Below are positions 27,139 through 35,202 of a stretch of DNA of 64,000 nucleotides, in pieces. Below the pieces are notes generated by a model. The model saw only the letters and a program-made list of their open reading frames with translations. It had not been told where the DNA came from and ran no database searches. Position 1 is the first letter of the stretch, and each line of letters starts with the position of its first letter. The translations under genes and the position numbers were made by a program. Origin of the DNA: Bordetella flabilis (GTDB lineage Bacteria > Pseudomonadota > Gammaproteobacteria > Burkholderiales > Burkholderiaceae_B). The stretch is from assembly GCF_001676725.1 (NCBI RefSeq), contig NZ_CP016172.1, positions 2,170,001-2,234,000 on the forward strand, given 5' to 3'.

Positions 27139-28623
27139 TCAGTACTGGCGACGCATTTCCGCAGGCGGGTACTTCAGTTGGCCGCGGTATTTGGAGACCG
27201 TTCTACGTGCCACCATGACCCCTTGCTGGCCCAGCAGATGCGCAAGGTCGACGTCCGACAAAGGTGTGGACGCGTCTTCACCGTCGATCATTTCCTTGAT
27301 CAGCGCACGCACCGCGGCGGCCGAGCAGCTTCCGCCTGTATCCGTGTAGAGCTCGCGCGAGAAGAAATGCTTGAATTCGAAAATGCCGCGTGGCGTGGCC
27401 ATGTATTTGTTGCTGGTCGCGCGCGACACGGTGGATTCATGGATCTCCAGCTCGTCGGCGATCTCGCGGAGCATCAAGGGGCGCAGGGCGATTTCGCCGT
27501 ATTCGAAGAAGGTCTGCTGCCGTAGTACGATCGCCTCCGCGACGCGCTGTATGGTGCTGTAGCGCTGCTCCACGTTACGGATCAGCCAACGCGCCTCCTG
27601 CAGCTCCTGAGCCATCGGAGACCGATCGCTGTAGCGCGCATTGCGGAACAGGTCGGCATACGCGCGATGCAACCTTGCGCGCGGCATGGCTGCCCGGTTC
27701 GGTGTGACGATCCATTGGCCATTGAACTTCTGTACGACGACGTCCGGCACGACATAGCTGGAGTCCGGTTTTGCATAGCGCAGGCCGGGCCGGGGATCGA
27801 GCCGCCGAATCAGTGCGCAAGCCTGGCGCAACTCGTCGTCGCTACACTGGCATACGCGCGTGAGTCCGGAGAAATCGTGCTTGCCCAGTCGTTCCAGTTG
27901 CTGCTCGACGATGTGCATCGCCAGCGTGCGTCCCGGCGTGTCTTCCTCCATTGCGGTCAACTGCAGGCGCAGGCACTCCGCCAGGTTGCGGGCGCCCAGT
28001 CCCGGCACATCCAGCTGCTGCACCAGCTTGAGCGCGACCTCCCATTCTCCCGGTTCCGGTGCGGGGTCGAATACGCCCTCACCGGCGAGATCGGTCAAAT
28101 CGGTGCGCAGGTAGCCTTCCTCGTCCAGGCCTTCGATGATGTATTCGGCCATCAGGCGATCCCTGGGCGCCAGCCGATAACTGCATAGTTCGGTGCGCAA
28201 GCGGTCGCGCAAGTCCTCCATGCTGCGTGCCCATTGCCCGACGTCACTGTCCCCATCGCCGGTCGCCCGCGCGGCGGGGTAATCGCCGGAGTATTCCGAC
28301 TGCATGTCGGGCAACTCGGGCAGTTCGGTAATTACCTCCGCAGGTGCCTCGGTAAGGGCTGGTGCTTGCATATCGCCAGCCGCCGATATGGTGTCGTTCA
28401 GCACCGTTGTCGCGGGACCCGCCGCCATGGCCGCGTCGTCGGCCGCCGTGGCGACGCCTTCTTCATCCCCTTCCTCCAGAAATGGATTCGTTGCCAGTGC
28501 CTGCTCGATCTCGCGGGTGAATTCCAGCGCGGACATCTGGAGCAGTTTTACCGACTGTTGGAGCCGCGGCGTCAGGCTGGTTTGCTGGCGCGCCCTGAGT
28601 TCGTACGTGGCTTGATGTGTCAA
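27139..28623 (-). CDS. rpoN: RNA polymerase sigma-54 factor RpoN
   Basis: Sigma-54 of 494 residues. Region I at the N-terminus is Gln/Leu-rich (RARQQTSLTPRLQQSVKLLQ), a middle acidic linker follows, then the core-binding part, the helix-turn-helix (ADELEIHESTVSRATSNKY) and the RpoN box ARRTVSKYR at 472-480 that reads the -24 element. I chose a TTG start at 28621-28623: GGAG lies seven bases upstream and the encoded start matches the family, while the longer reading begins upstream of a perfect sigma-54 promoter. It is not in the lptB-rpoN-hpf-ptsN cluster usual in proteobacteria; it sits among stress genes and two sigma-54 activators. Confidence 0.96.
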   Translation of the reverse strand: MTHQATYELRARQQTSLTPRLQQSVKLLQMSALEFTREIEQALATNPFLEEGDEEGVATAADDAAMAAGPATTVLNDTISAAGDMQAPALTEAPAEVITELPELPDMQSEYSGDYPAARATGDGDSDVGQWARSMEDLRDRLRTELCSYRLAPRDRLMAEYIIEGLDEEGYLRTDLTDLAGEGVFDPAPEPGEWEVALKLVQQLDVPGLGARNLAECLRLQLTAMEEDTPGRTLAMHIVEQQLERLGKHDFSGLTRVCQCSDDELRQACALIRRLDPRPGLRYAKPDSSYVVPDVVVQKFNGQWIVTPNRAAMPRARLHRAYADLFRNARYSDRSPMAQELQEARWLIRNVEQRYSTIQRVAEAIVLRQQTFFEYGEIALRPLMLREIADELEIHESTVSRATSNKYMATPRGIFEFKHFFSRELYTDTGGSCSAAAVRALIKEMIDGEDASTPLSDVDLAHLLGQQGVMVARRTVSKYRGQLKYPPAEMRRQY

Positions 28624-28679
28624 TTGCTGTCTCCGTAAAAAGCCGGAACGGAAACTCCCATCCCATCCAATGAAGACGT

Positions 28680-28696
28680 AAGCAAAGGGTGTGCCA
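28680..28696 (-). promoter_or_regulatory. Perfect sigma-54 promoter of rpoN (autoregulation)
   Basis: On the minus strand TGGCAC-ACCCT-TTGCTT matches the consensus at every position, GG and GC ten bases apart. Predicted start near 28670, 47 bases before the TTG start codon of rpoN. RpoN should therefore drive its own gene. Confidence 0.85.
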
Positions 28697-28761
28697 GTTT
28701 TTTTGTGCGGCGCGCTTGATTGCAACGCAAGCTCCAAACCCGCGTATTCATTGGTTTTCCG

Positions 28762-28777
28762 GGGCACGCCTCATGCT
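28762..28777 (+). promoter_or_regulatory. Candidate sigma-54 promoter of the PRC-barrel gene
   Basis: GGGCAC-GCCTC-ATGCT matches eight of ten bases with GG and GC ten apart. Predicted start near 28788, about 120 bases before the ATG at 28908. It is divergent from the rpoN promoter in the same gap. Confidence 0.55.
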
Positions 28778-28907
28778 GTCCCTTGCCGCTGGGGTTGTGC
28801 GCCGTCGGCCGCATGACCCTGTCGGTCTGGCGGAATTACGCATTCATGTAATTACTTCCCGCAGCCGGCCGATCCGTTTTTGTCCGGCTACCGCAGGAGA
28901 CATTGTC

Positions 28908-29360
28908 ATGGATCATGGCCGCGATACCGCGCCGCCGACGGGCGTCGCCGCGGCGGGCTCGCCCGCCGAAACCCGCATCGTTGGATCGGCAAAAAAAACC
29001 GGCTCGGGCCCGGGGCCGGAAATCATGGCCGCCGCCACCCTGGAGGGCAACGACGTGTTGAACCTCGCGGGCGAGAAGCTGGGTACGCTGCAAGACATCA
29101 TGGTGGACGTGCCCAGCGGGCGTGTGGCCTACGCAGTCCTGGCACGGGGAGGCGTCATGGGTATAGGCGACAAGCTGTTCGCCATCCCCTGGAGCGCCTT
29201 GACGCTGGATACGGACCGCAAGTGCTTCCTGCTGGATATCGATTTGGAGCGGTTGCGGAATGCCGCCGGTTTCGACAAGGAAAACTGGCCCCGCATGGCC
29301 GATCCCGCGTGGGCGGCGGACATCCACGAGTATTACGGACAGCCGCCGTACTGGTCATGA
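28908..29360 (+). CDS. PRC-barrel domain protein (150 aa)
   Basis: Soluble protein of 150 residues. Residues about 45-120 form a PRC-barrel: EGNDVLNLAGEKLGTLQDIM, then VAYAVLARGGVMGIGDKLFAIPWSAL with the usual alternating strands. PRC-barrel proteins of this small type are common among stress-induced genes in Burkholderiales; a binding or scaffolding role is assumed. The first 40 residues are a Pro/Ala/Gly tail without signal peptide. AGGAGA lies eight bases before the ATG. It is divergent from rpoN, with a sigma-54-type promoter facing it. Confidence 0.85.
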   Translation: MDHGRDTAPPTGVAAAGSPAETRIVGSAKKTGSGPGPEIMAAATLEGNDVLNLAGEKLGTLQDIMVDVPSGRVAYAVLARGGVMGIGDKLFAIPWSALTLDTDRKCFLLDIDLERLRNAAGFDKENWPRMADPAWAADIHEYYGQPPYWS

Positions 29361-29397
29361 GGGCGGGGTAGGGCGTGCCGCGCCCTGCGCGGTCGCC

Positions 29398-30411
29398 TTA
29401 TCCCGAATGCGAGGCCGTCGAGGCGTCGTAAGTGCCCAGACGGTTGTAGAGGGTCTTCAGGCTGATGCCCAAGGTGCGCGCAGTGCGCCGTTTGTCGCCC
29501 TGGTGATGGGCCAGCGTCGCGAGGATCAGTTCGCGCTGCGCCTGCAGCAAAGAAGTTCCCACGCACATCTTCAAGGTGCCTTGAGCAACCTGTGTTTTCG
29601 GCGTCCGCCGCGATAGCGCCGGGCCGGCAATCTCCACGACATTGTCGGCCAGGATAAAAGCGCGATGTATGGTGTTCTTGAGCTCACGGACGTTGCCGGG
29701 CCAGTCGTAAGCCGTCAGAGTCTCCATGGCTCGCTTCGAGAAGACCTTTTTGGTCGATTCCGCCGCATTGAAGCTGTCCAGGAAACGCTGGGCCAGATAC
29801 GGTACGTCTTCCAACCGCTCCCGCAATGGCGGCACACGCAGGGGCACGACGGCCAATCTGTACAGCAAGTCTTCGCGGAACCGGCCTTCGGTGACGGCGG
29901 TGTAGGGGTCGCGATTGGTGGCGGCCACGATACGGACGTTGACCCGCACCGGCTGCAGGCCGCCCACGCGGTGGAATGTCCCGGTTTCCAGCACCCGCAG
30001 CAGCTGTACCTGCATGTCCAGCGGCATTTCCGTGACTTCATCAAGGAACAGCGTGCCGCCGCTGGCGTGTTCGAAATAGCCGATATTCTGGGCGATCGCG
30101 CCCGTGAAACTGCCTTTTTCGTGCCCGAACAATTCCGCTTCGATCAAGCTGGCGGGAATGGCGCCGCAATTCACCGGGACGAAGGGCTGGTCGGCGCGCG
30201 CACTACGGGCGTGGACGGAACGTGCGACCAGTTCCTTGCCTGTGCCGCTCTCGCCTACGATCAGCACACTGGCTTCCGTTCCCGCCACTTTGTCGATCTG
30301 CTCGGCCAGCTTCTGCATGGCTTCGCACTTTCCCATCGCGGACGGGTCGGGCAGGTTGTTGTAGTCGGCGCGCGCTCCAGGCGCGCGCACGGACGCGGAA
30401 GCGTTGGGCAT
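29398..30411 (-). CDS. Sigma-54-dependent activator without receiver domain (337 aa)
   Basis: Enhancer-binding protein made of an AAA+ domain and a DNA-binding domain only. Walker A GESGTGKE is at 53-60, the sigma-54 contact loop GSFTGA (a variant of GAFTGA) at 100-105, Walker B GTLFLDE at 119-125, and a Fis-type helix-turn-helix with [12 protein letters not shown] at about 314-325. The first 25 residues are a disordered tail, so nothing visible switches it on; control by level or partner protein is likely, as with PspF. The ATG at 30409-30411 follows AGAGGA with six-base spacing; a start 16 codons earlier has no such site. Divergent from the two-domain activator at 30742. Confidence 0.92.
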   Translation of the reverse strand: MPNASASVRAPGARADYNNLPDPSAMGKCEAMQKLAEQIDKVAGTEASVLIVGESGTGKELVARSVHARSARADQPFVPVNCGAIPASLIEAELFGHEKGSFTGAIAQNIGYFEHASGGTLFLDEVTEMPLDMQVQLLRVLETGTFHRVGGLQPVRVNVRIVAATNRDPYTAVTEGRFREDLLYRLAVVPLRVPPLRERLEDVPYLAQRFLDSFNAAESTKKVFSKRAMETLTAYDWPGNVRELKNTIHRAFILADNVVEIAGPALSRRTPKTQVAQGTLKMCVGTSLLQAQRELILATLAHHQGDKRRTARTLGISLKTLYNRLGTYDASTASHSG

Positions 30412-30741
30412 TCGGGTTCCTCTTGATGATGCCAAACTGCCGGGACGCGGCATGGTCATGATTTGGCGCTATGTTTGTTGATCGTACTCAGCGAGCATAC
30501 CCGCCATTGCAAGCACTTGAAAGTGGATGAAATCGTTAGCCAACTGTACGAATTGATTACGTTTATAGGCGGTACGCCGGGATAAGCTTCGCTCCCACAA
30601 ATCGCCTGCCTTATGCATACGCATCCGTCTTTATTGCGATGCGTCGTCTGGTCAGCAGCGGATAGAATGGAGGCGGCGGGGACGCCGGCCGGGGCGCCGC
30701 GTCTTCGAAAGCCCGAAACTCGAATTCTACGGAAACTGCGC
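30412..30741. other. Intergenic region between the divergent sigma-54 activators
   Basis: 330 bases without a gene I can support. The middle (30500-30580) is distinctly AT-richer than the surroundings and holds CAAGCACTTG, a 10-base palindrome, near 30507. I see no -24/-12 sequence on either strand, so both activators are probably read from ordinary promoters here, possibly with shared control. Confidence 0.4.
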
Positions 30742-32133
30742 ATGCCACATGTTTTGATCGTCGATGACGAATCTCCCGTGCGAACGGCGCTGGCCGAGAT
30801 CGTCAAGGACGAAGGATTCACTGTTGCTCAAGCGAGCGACCTGCGCGAAGCAAAAATACAGATCCTGCGCCAGTCGCCCGACCTGGTCTTGTCCGACCTG
30901 CAATTGCCCGACGGCAACGGCCTCGATATTTTCCAGGCGCTCAGCTCGCCCAATGTGGACGTCGTTTTCATTACCGGCCACGCCAGCGTGGAAAGCGCCG
31001 TGGATGCTCTGCGGTTGGGCGCCATCGATTATCTGCTCAAACCCGTTAATATCCAACGGCTGAAAATGGTGTTGGGCCGCATGCCGCGCAACGCCGATCT
31101 TTCGCCCTGGGGCGGGCCGTTCGAGGACGAGGACCGTTTCGGCAAGATGCTGGGACGATCGGCGCCGATGAAGCAGCTGTATCGGCAGATCGCCAAGGTG
31201 GCGCCCACCGAAGCGACTGTCTTCCTGATGGGCGACAGCGGGACAGGGAAGGAACTCGCCGCACAAGCCATCCATGAGCTCAGCGCGCGGCGCAAGGGGC
31301 CTTTCCTGCCGGTGAACTGCGGAGCGATTTCGCCCAACCTCATCGAAAGCGAAATGTTCGGGCACGAGCGTGGCAGTTTCACGGGTGCCGACCGCCAGCA
31401 TAAGGGCTATTTCGAGCGCGCGGCCGGCGGTACCCTTTTCCTGGACGAGATCACGGAAATGCCGATCGATCTGCAGGTCAAGCTCCTGCGCGTGCTCGAG
31501 ACCGGCCTGTTCATGCGGGTGGGCACCAACCGGGAGATTGCCAGCGATGTCCGCGTCGTGGCGGCGACCAACCGCAGCCCCGAAGAAGCGGTGGCCGAGG
31601 GCAAGCTTCGAGAGGATCTGTACCACCGTTTGAATGTGTTCCCTCTGGAGCTGCCGCCCCTTCGCGAACGCGGCGACGACGTGATTCTGATCGCCCAGCG
31701 TTACCTGGATATGCTGAACCAGGAACGTGGCGCCCAGAAAAAATTTGCCGCGGATACCCTTGAAAGCCTGCGCGCCCACACTTGGCCCGGCAATGTGCGC
31801 GAACTCAAGAACTATGTGCACCGGGCCTTCATCCTCGCCGACGACAACGAGATCCGCGCGGGTATTGTGCCTTTGCAGATGTCGCCCGAAAAAGCTGCCA
31901 CCGGGACGCAGATTACGGTTCCGGTTGGTGTTCCGCTGGCCGATGCCGATCGCCGTTTGATCTTCGCGACGCTGGAGCAGTGCGGCGGCGTCAAGAAGCA
32001 CGCAGCCGAGATCCTGGGAATCAGCCTCAAGACGCTGTACAACCGGCTGGAAGAGTATGCGGCCGCCGGCCATTATCCCAAGGTGAACGGCGAGGCTGCC
32101 GCCAAGGCAGAAGCCTCCGGCCGGGCCAAGTAA
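30742..32133 (+). CDS. NtrC-family response regulator, sigma-54 activator (463 aa)
   Basis: Receiver domain 1-115 with acidic pocket Asp8/Asp9, phosphorylation site Asp52 in VLSDLQLPDG, Thr78 and Lys100; AAA+ domain about 135-370 with Walker A GDSGTGKE (163-170), GSFTGA (210-215) and [10 protein letters not shown]-terminal Fis-type helix-turn-helix with [12 protein letters not shown]. That recognition helix is identical over 12 residues to the one in the neighbouring receiver-less activator, so both should read the same sites. No histidine kinase gene is adjacent: it is an orphan regulator. The ATG at 30742 opens the receiver domain; the longer frame upstream has no homologous part. The PfpI gene with a sigma-54 promoter follows. 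Confidence 0.94.
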   Translation: MPHVLIVDDESPVRTALAEIVKDEGFTVAQASDLREAKIQILRQSPDLVLSDLQLPDGNGLDIFQALSSPNVDVVFITGHASVESAVDALRLGAIDYLLKPVNIQRLKMVLGRMPRNADLSPWGGPFEDEDRFGKMLGRSAPMKQLYRQIAKVAPTEATVFLMGDSGTGKELAAQAIHELSARRKGPFLPVNCGAISPNLIESEMFGHERGSFTGADRQHKGYFERAAGGTLFLDEITEMPIDLQVKLLRVLETGLFMRVGTNREIASDVRVVAATNRSPEEAVAEGKLREDLYHRLNVFPLELPPLRERGDDVILIAQRYLDMLNQERGAQKKFAADTLESLRAHTWPGNVRELKNYVHRAFILADDNEIRAGIVPLQMSPEKAATGTQITVPVGVPLADADRRLIFATLEQCGGVKKHAAEILGISLKTLYNRLEEYAAAGHYPKVNGEAAAKAEASGRAK

Positions 32134-32186
32134 GCTGCGCCGCCGTCGCCCGGCGGCAGCCGCCCTTCAGGGGCGGGACGGCCAAG

Positions 32187-32202
32187 TGGCATTGCGCTTG
32201 CT
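32187..32202 (+). promoter_or_regulatory. Sigma-54 promoter of the PfpI/DJ-1 gene
   Basis: TGGCAT-TGCGC-TTGCT matches nine of ten bases with GG and GC ten apart, followed by a pyrimidine tract. Predicted start near 32213, 55 bases before the ATG at 32268. Confidence 0.75.
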
Positions 32203-32267
32203 CTTTTCCGAGAGCGATTGCCGGTTCCCCGGCGACTGGACCAACGCGCAATTCACGAGGTGCAAAT

Positions 32268-32828
32268 ATGGCTGATGCCTTGAAAGACGTTACCGTGGCG
32301 ATTCTCGCCGTCGATGGTTTTGAACAAGCCGAGTTGCTGGAGCCCCGCAGGGCGCTGCAGCAGGCGGGGGCGAGAGTAGTCGTCATTTCCGCCAAGCAGG
32401 AGCCGATCCAAGGCTTCAAGCATACGGACAAGGGCGACAAGGTGGACGTGGACCTGACGTTCGCGGAGGCGGACCCTCAGCATTTTGCCGCCGTCCTGCT
32501 GCCTGGCGGCGTGGTCAATGCCGATGAGATCCGGCAGCATCCCAAGGCTCAGGATTTCGTCCGCCGCATGACGGAAGCACGCAAACCGTTGGCGGTCATT
32601 TGCCATGGTGCCTGGCTGCTCGTGTCGGCCGGGCTGGTGCGCGGCCGGACGATGACGAGCTGGCCGTCGTTGCAGGACGACCTGCGCAACGCCGGCGCTC
32701 AGTGGGTGGACCGGGAAGTGGTAGTCGACCAGAACTGGGTAAGCAGCCGCAAACCGGATGACATTCCGGCTTTCAATCGGGAATTCCTGGCCTTGCTTTC
32801 GAAGGCCGCCCACCGCCAGGCGGCATGA
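32268..32828 (+). CDS. PfpI/DJ-1 family protein
   Basis: Class I glutamine-amidotransferase-like fold of 186 residues. The nucleophile elbow AVICHGAW carries the catalytic cysteine (about residue 112), preceded by LLPGGVVNADEIRQHPKAQDFVR and followed by TSWPSLQDDLRNAGAQWVDREVVVD, all typical of PfpI/YhbO/YraA proteins. Relatives act as chaperone or deglycase-type protein repair enzymes and are induced by stress; the exact activity is debated. The ATG at 32268 begins ALKDVTVAIL. It has its own sigma-54 promoter 55 bases upstream of the start codon, and follows the NtrC-type activator. Confidence 0.92.
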   Translation: MADALKDVTVAILAVDGFEQAELLEPRRALQQAGARVVVISAKQEPIQGFKHTDKGDKVDVDLTFAEADPQHFAAVLLPGGVVNADEIRQHPKAQDFVRRMTEARKPLAVICHGAWLLVSAGLVRGRTMTSWPSLQDDLRNAGAQWVDREVVVDQNWVSSRKPDDIPAFNREFLALLSKAAHRQAA

Positions 32829-32888
32829 ACGAGGACGGGCCGCCAGGCCCGTCCGTTCCTTCTCATCGCGATTGGCTGACCTGTCTGC

Positions 32889-33170
32889 TCAGCCGCCGTT
32901 GCGGGTAGGATCCGGCGGGGTGTGCGCCAGGCCGGCGCTTCCTTCATCCACGATGTTGTCGGGGGCAATATCGTCGGCCATCGGGCCGTCCGGCTCGCCT
33001 TCCACGTCCGCCCTCTCACCCGTCCCGGCCGCGTCGGTGTCTGTGTCGGGCGCCCCCGGACCTACATCGCTGGCCGAGTCGGATGAGTCGCTTGGTCCCA
33101 ATGCGCGGTTGCCGTGCCCCGGCGGAGACACGTCCGCCAAGTCCGCGTCGGGGTCATATCGTGTTGCCAT
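32889..33170 (-). CDS. Small acidic disordered protein (93 aa)
   Basis: Protein of 93 residues dominated by Asp, Pro, Ser, Gly and Ala (DADLADVSPPGHGNRAL, then repeated DSSDS and DTDTD-type stretches), with no hydrophobic core, signal or cysteine. It is probably disordered. I do not know its function. The ATG at 33168-33170 follows AAGGAGG, a perfect ribosome site, and a nine-of-ten sigma-54 promoter lies 54 bases further upstream, so the frame is well supported as a gene. Confidence 0.75.
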   Translation of the reverse strand: MATRYDPDADLADVSPPGHGNRALGPSDSSDSASDVGPGAPDTDTDAAGTGERADVEGEPDGPMADDIAPDNIVDEGSAGLAHTPPDPTRNGG

Positions 33171-33233
33171 GTGAGCCTCCTTGGTCAATGTGCCGGGATG
33201 CCGGCGCAGTGCCGTCCCAGCCTTGCCCACACC

Positions 33234-33250
33234 CCGCAAGCGTTGTGCCG
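33234..33250 (-). promoter_or_regulatory. Sigma-54 promoter of the small acidic protein gene
   Basis: On the minus strand CGGCAC-AACGC-TTGC matches nine of ten bases. Its core GGCACAACGCTTGCG is identical to the promoter at 26563-26579. Predicted start near 33224. Confidence 0.75.
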
Positions 33251-33302
33251 TCCGGAACGGTACGGACCTGACGGCGCCGTAGTGGGCGCTGTCTGGGGGC
33301 GC

Positions 33303-34964
33303 TCAGGCCGCTACGTCGGCGGCTGGCCTGTCCGCCACGGCCAGCGCCGCCGTGATGTCGCGGGCCGGCTGGAATGAGTCGGCACGGGCCATGGACCAGC
33401 CAACCTCGAATACCCGGTGCCGGAATTTGCCCTCGAGCAGTTCGCCGGGCGCGAGCTCGGGGAAGATCGCCGATAGCAGGCGTACTTCGGACGACGAGAT
33501 GCGGCGTGCGATGTGATGCGGACGCAGGACGCTGGGGTGCGTCAGTCCGGCGGCCCCGAGCAGCTCGGCCAGCGCATGCAAGGTGTTGCCATGAAAGTTC
33601 GCCACGCGCTGGGCCTTATCCGGCACCACCAGGGCACGTTGTCGTATCGGATCCTGCGTCGCCACCCCGGTGGGACATTTGTCGGTATGGCAGGATTGCG
33701 CCTGGATACAGCCGATGGCGAACATGAAGCCACGGGCGGCGTTGCACCAGTCAGCACCCAGGGCCATGGCGCGTGCCATGTCGAACGCCGTGATGATCTT
33801 GCCAGATGCGCCGATGCGTATGCGTTCCCGCAGGTTCACGCCGACCAAGGTGTTGTGCACGAGTCGCAGGCCTTCCCGCAGCGGCGTGCCGACATGGTCC
33901 ACGAACTCCACAGGAGCGGCGCCGGTGCCACCCTCCGCCCCGTCCACCACGATGAAGTCGGGCGTAATGCCCGTTTCCAGCATTGCCTTGACGATCGCGA
34001 ACCATTCCCATGGGTGTCCGACGCAAAGCTTGAAGCCGACGGGTTTTCCTTCCGACAGTGCGCGCAGGCGCGCAATGAAATGCATGAGGCCGACGGGTGA
34101 GTCGAAGGCGCTGTGTCCGGCCGGCGAGTTGCAGTCCTTCCAGGGGGCCACGCCGCGCGTGTCGGCGATTTCCAGCGTAACCTTGGCGCCCGGCAGGATA
34201 CCGCCGTGGCCGGGCTTGGCGCCTTGCGACAGCTTGATTTCTATCATCTTGACCTGCGGCAGGCGGGCGTTGCGCACAAACGCCTCGTCCGAGAAGTTGC
34301 CCTGTTCATCGCGGCAGCCGAAATAGCCGGAACCGATGTTCCAGATCAGCGATCCTCCCGGTTTGCGGTGATAGGGACTGATGCCGCCTTCACCGGTATC
34401 GTGCGCGAAGTTGCCGATGCGGGCACCCTCGTTCAGCGCGGTGATGGCGTTGCCGGACAGGGCGCCGAAACTCATTGCCGAGATATTCAGCGCCGAGATG
34501 GAATATGGCTGTTTGCAGTCGGGCCCGCCTACGGTGACCCGGAAATCGCTGTCGGCCACGTGCGCCGGTACCAGCGAATGGTTCATCCATTCGTAGCGGT
34601 CGTTGTAGACCTCTTCCTGCGTGCCGAAAGGTCGCTTGTCCACCTGTTTTTTTGCGCGCTGGTAGACGATGGACCGTTGTGCCCTGGAGAACGGCGTGGC
34701 CTGCGTGTCGTCTTCCAGGAAGTACTGCCGGATCTCGGGGCGTATGGCTTCGAACAGGAAGCGCAGATTGCCCAGGATCGGATAGTTGCGCCGGATCGCG
34801 TGCCGGGTCTGGCTCAGGTCATAAATTCCCAGCAGCATCAAGCCAAGCAGCGGCACGGCGGCCCACAGCCACATGAGCGTATTGTGCAGGCTCAATGCCA
34901 GGGCGATGATCGCACCTGCAGTGACCAGGGCGAACGTTGAAAATCTTATGGCAAACCAGGACAT
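33303..34964 (-). CDS. Membrane-anchored glutamate-synthase-like FMN protein
   Basis: A 553-residue protein with two N-terminal membrane helices (about 5-25 and 29-47) followed by a domain like the FMN-binding central part of the glutamate synthase large subunit. Visible blocks: ALNISAMSFGALSGNA, HDTGEGGISPYHRKPGG, KPGHGGILPGAKV, VDGAEGGTGAAPVEF and the Cys-rich CIQAQSCHTDKCPTGVATQ that in GltB binds a 3Fe-4S cluster. It lacks the amidotransferase domain, so it is not a full glutamate synthase. This type occurs widely without a known reaction. GGGAAG precedes the ATG at 34962-34964. Not obviously in an operon. Confidence 0.9.
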   Translation of the reverse strand: MSWFAIRFSTFALVTAGAIIALALSLHNTLMWLWAAVPLLGLMLLGIYDLSQTRHAIRRNYPILGNLRFLFEAIRPEIRQYFLEDDTQATPFSRAQRSIVYQRAKKQVDKRPFGTQEEVYNDRYEWMNHSLVPAHVADSDFRVTVGGPDCKQPYSISALNISAMSFGALSGNAITALNEGARIGNFAHDTGEGGISPYHRKPGGSLIWNIGSGYFGCRDEQGNFSDEAFVRNARLPQVKMIEIKLSQGAKPGHGGILPGAKVTLEIADTRGVAPWKDCNSPAGHSAFDSPVGLMHFIARLRALSEGKPVGFKLCVGHPWEWFAIVKAMLETGITPDFIVVDGAEGGTGAAPVEFVDHVGTPLREGLRLVHNTLVGVNLRERIRIGASGKIITAFDMARAMALGADWCNAARGFMFAIGCIQAQSCHTDKCPTGVATQDPIRQRALVVPDKAQRVANFHGNTLHALAELLGAAGLTHPSVLRPHHIARRISSSEVRLLSAIFPELAPGELLEGKFRHRVFEVGWSMARADSFQPARDITAALAVADRPAADVAA

Positions 34965-35202
34965 TTTCTTCCCTTTCCGACGGTCTTCCGCTGTCTTTAG
35001 AACGGAACGCGGCAAACCATAACAGAAAGCGGGCTGTCCGCTCGTTCAAAAACAGCCTGGCGGTTTGCGAAATGCCCGGCGCACGAAGGGCCGGGGTAGC
35101 ATGAAGAAAGCCTCCCGAAGGCTGGCGCAATGCCGGTTCTTGGGGTGAGGCATCCAGTTGCGCGCCTTCCGACGCGCTACGCCGGGGCGTGGGCGGGCCG
35201 AT

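Noticed and set aside
28624..28767. Longer RpoN with 48 extra residues starting at ATG 28767
   Set aside because: The extension lies upstream of a perfect sigma-54 promoter and has no sigma-54 similarity; TTG at 28623 has a good ribosome site.
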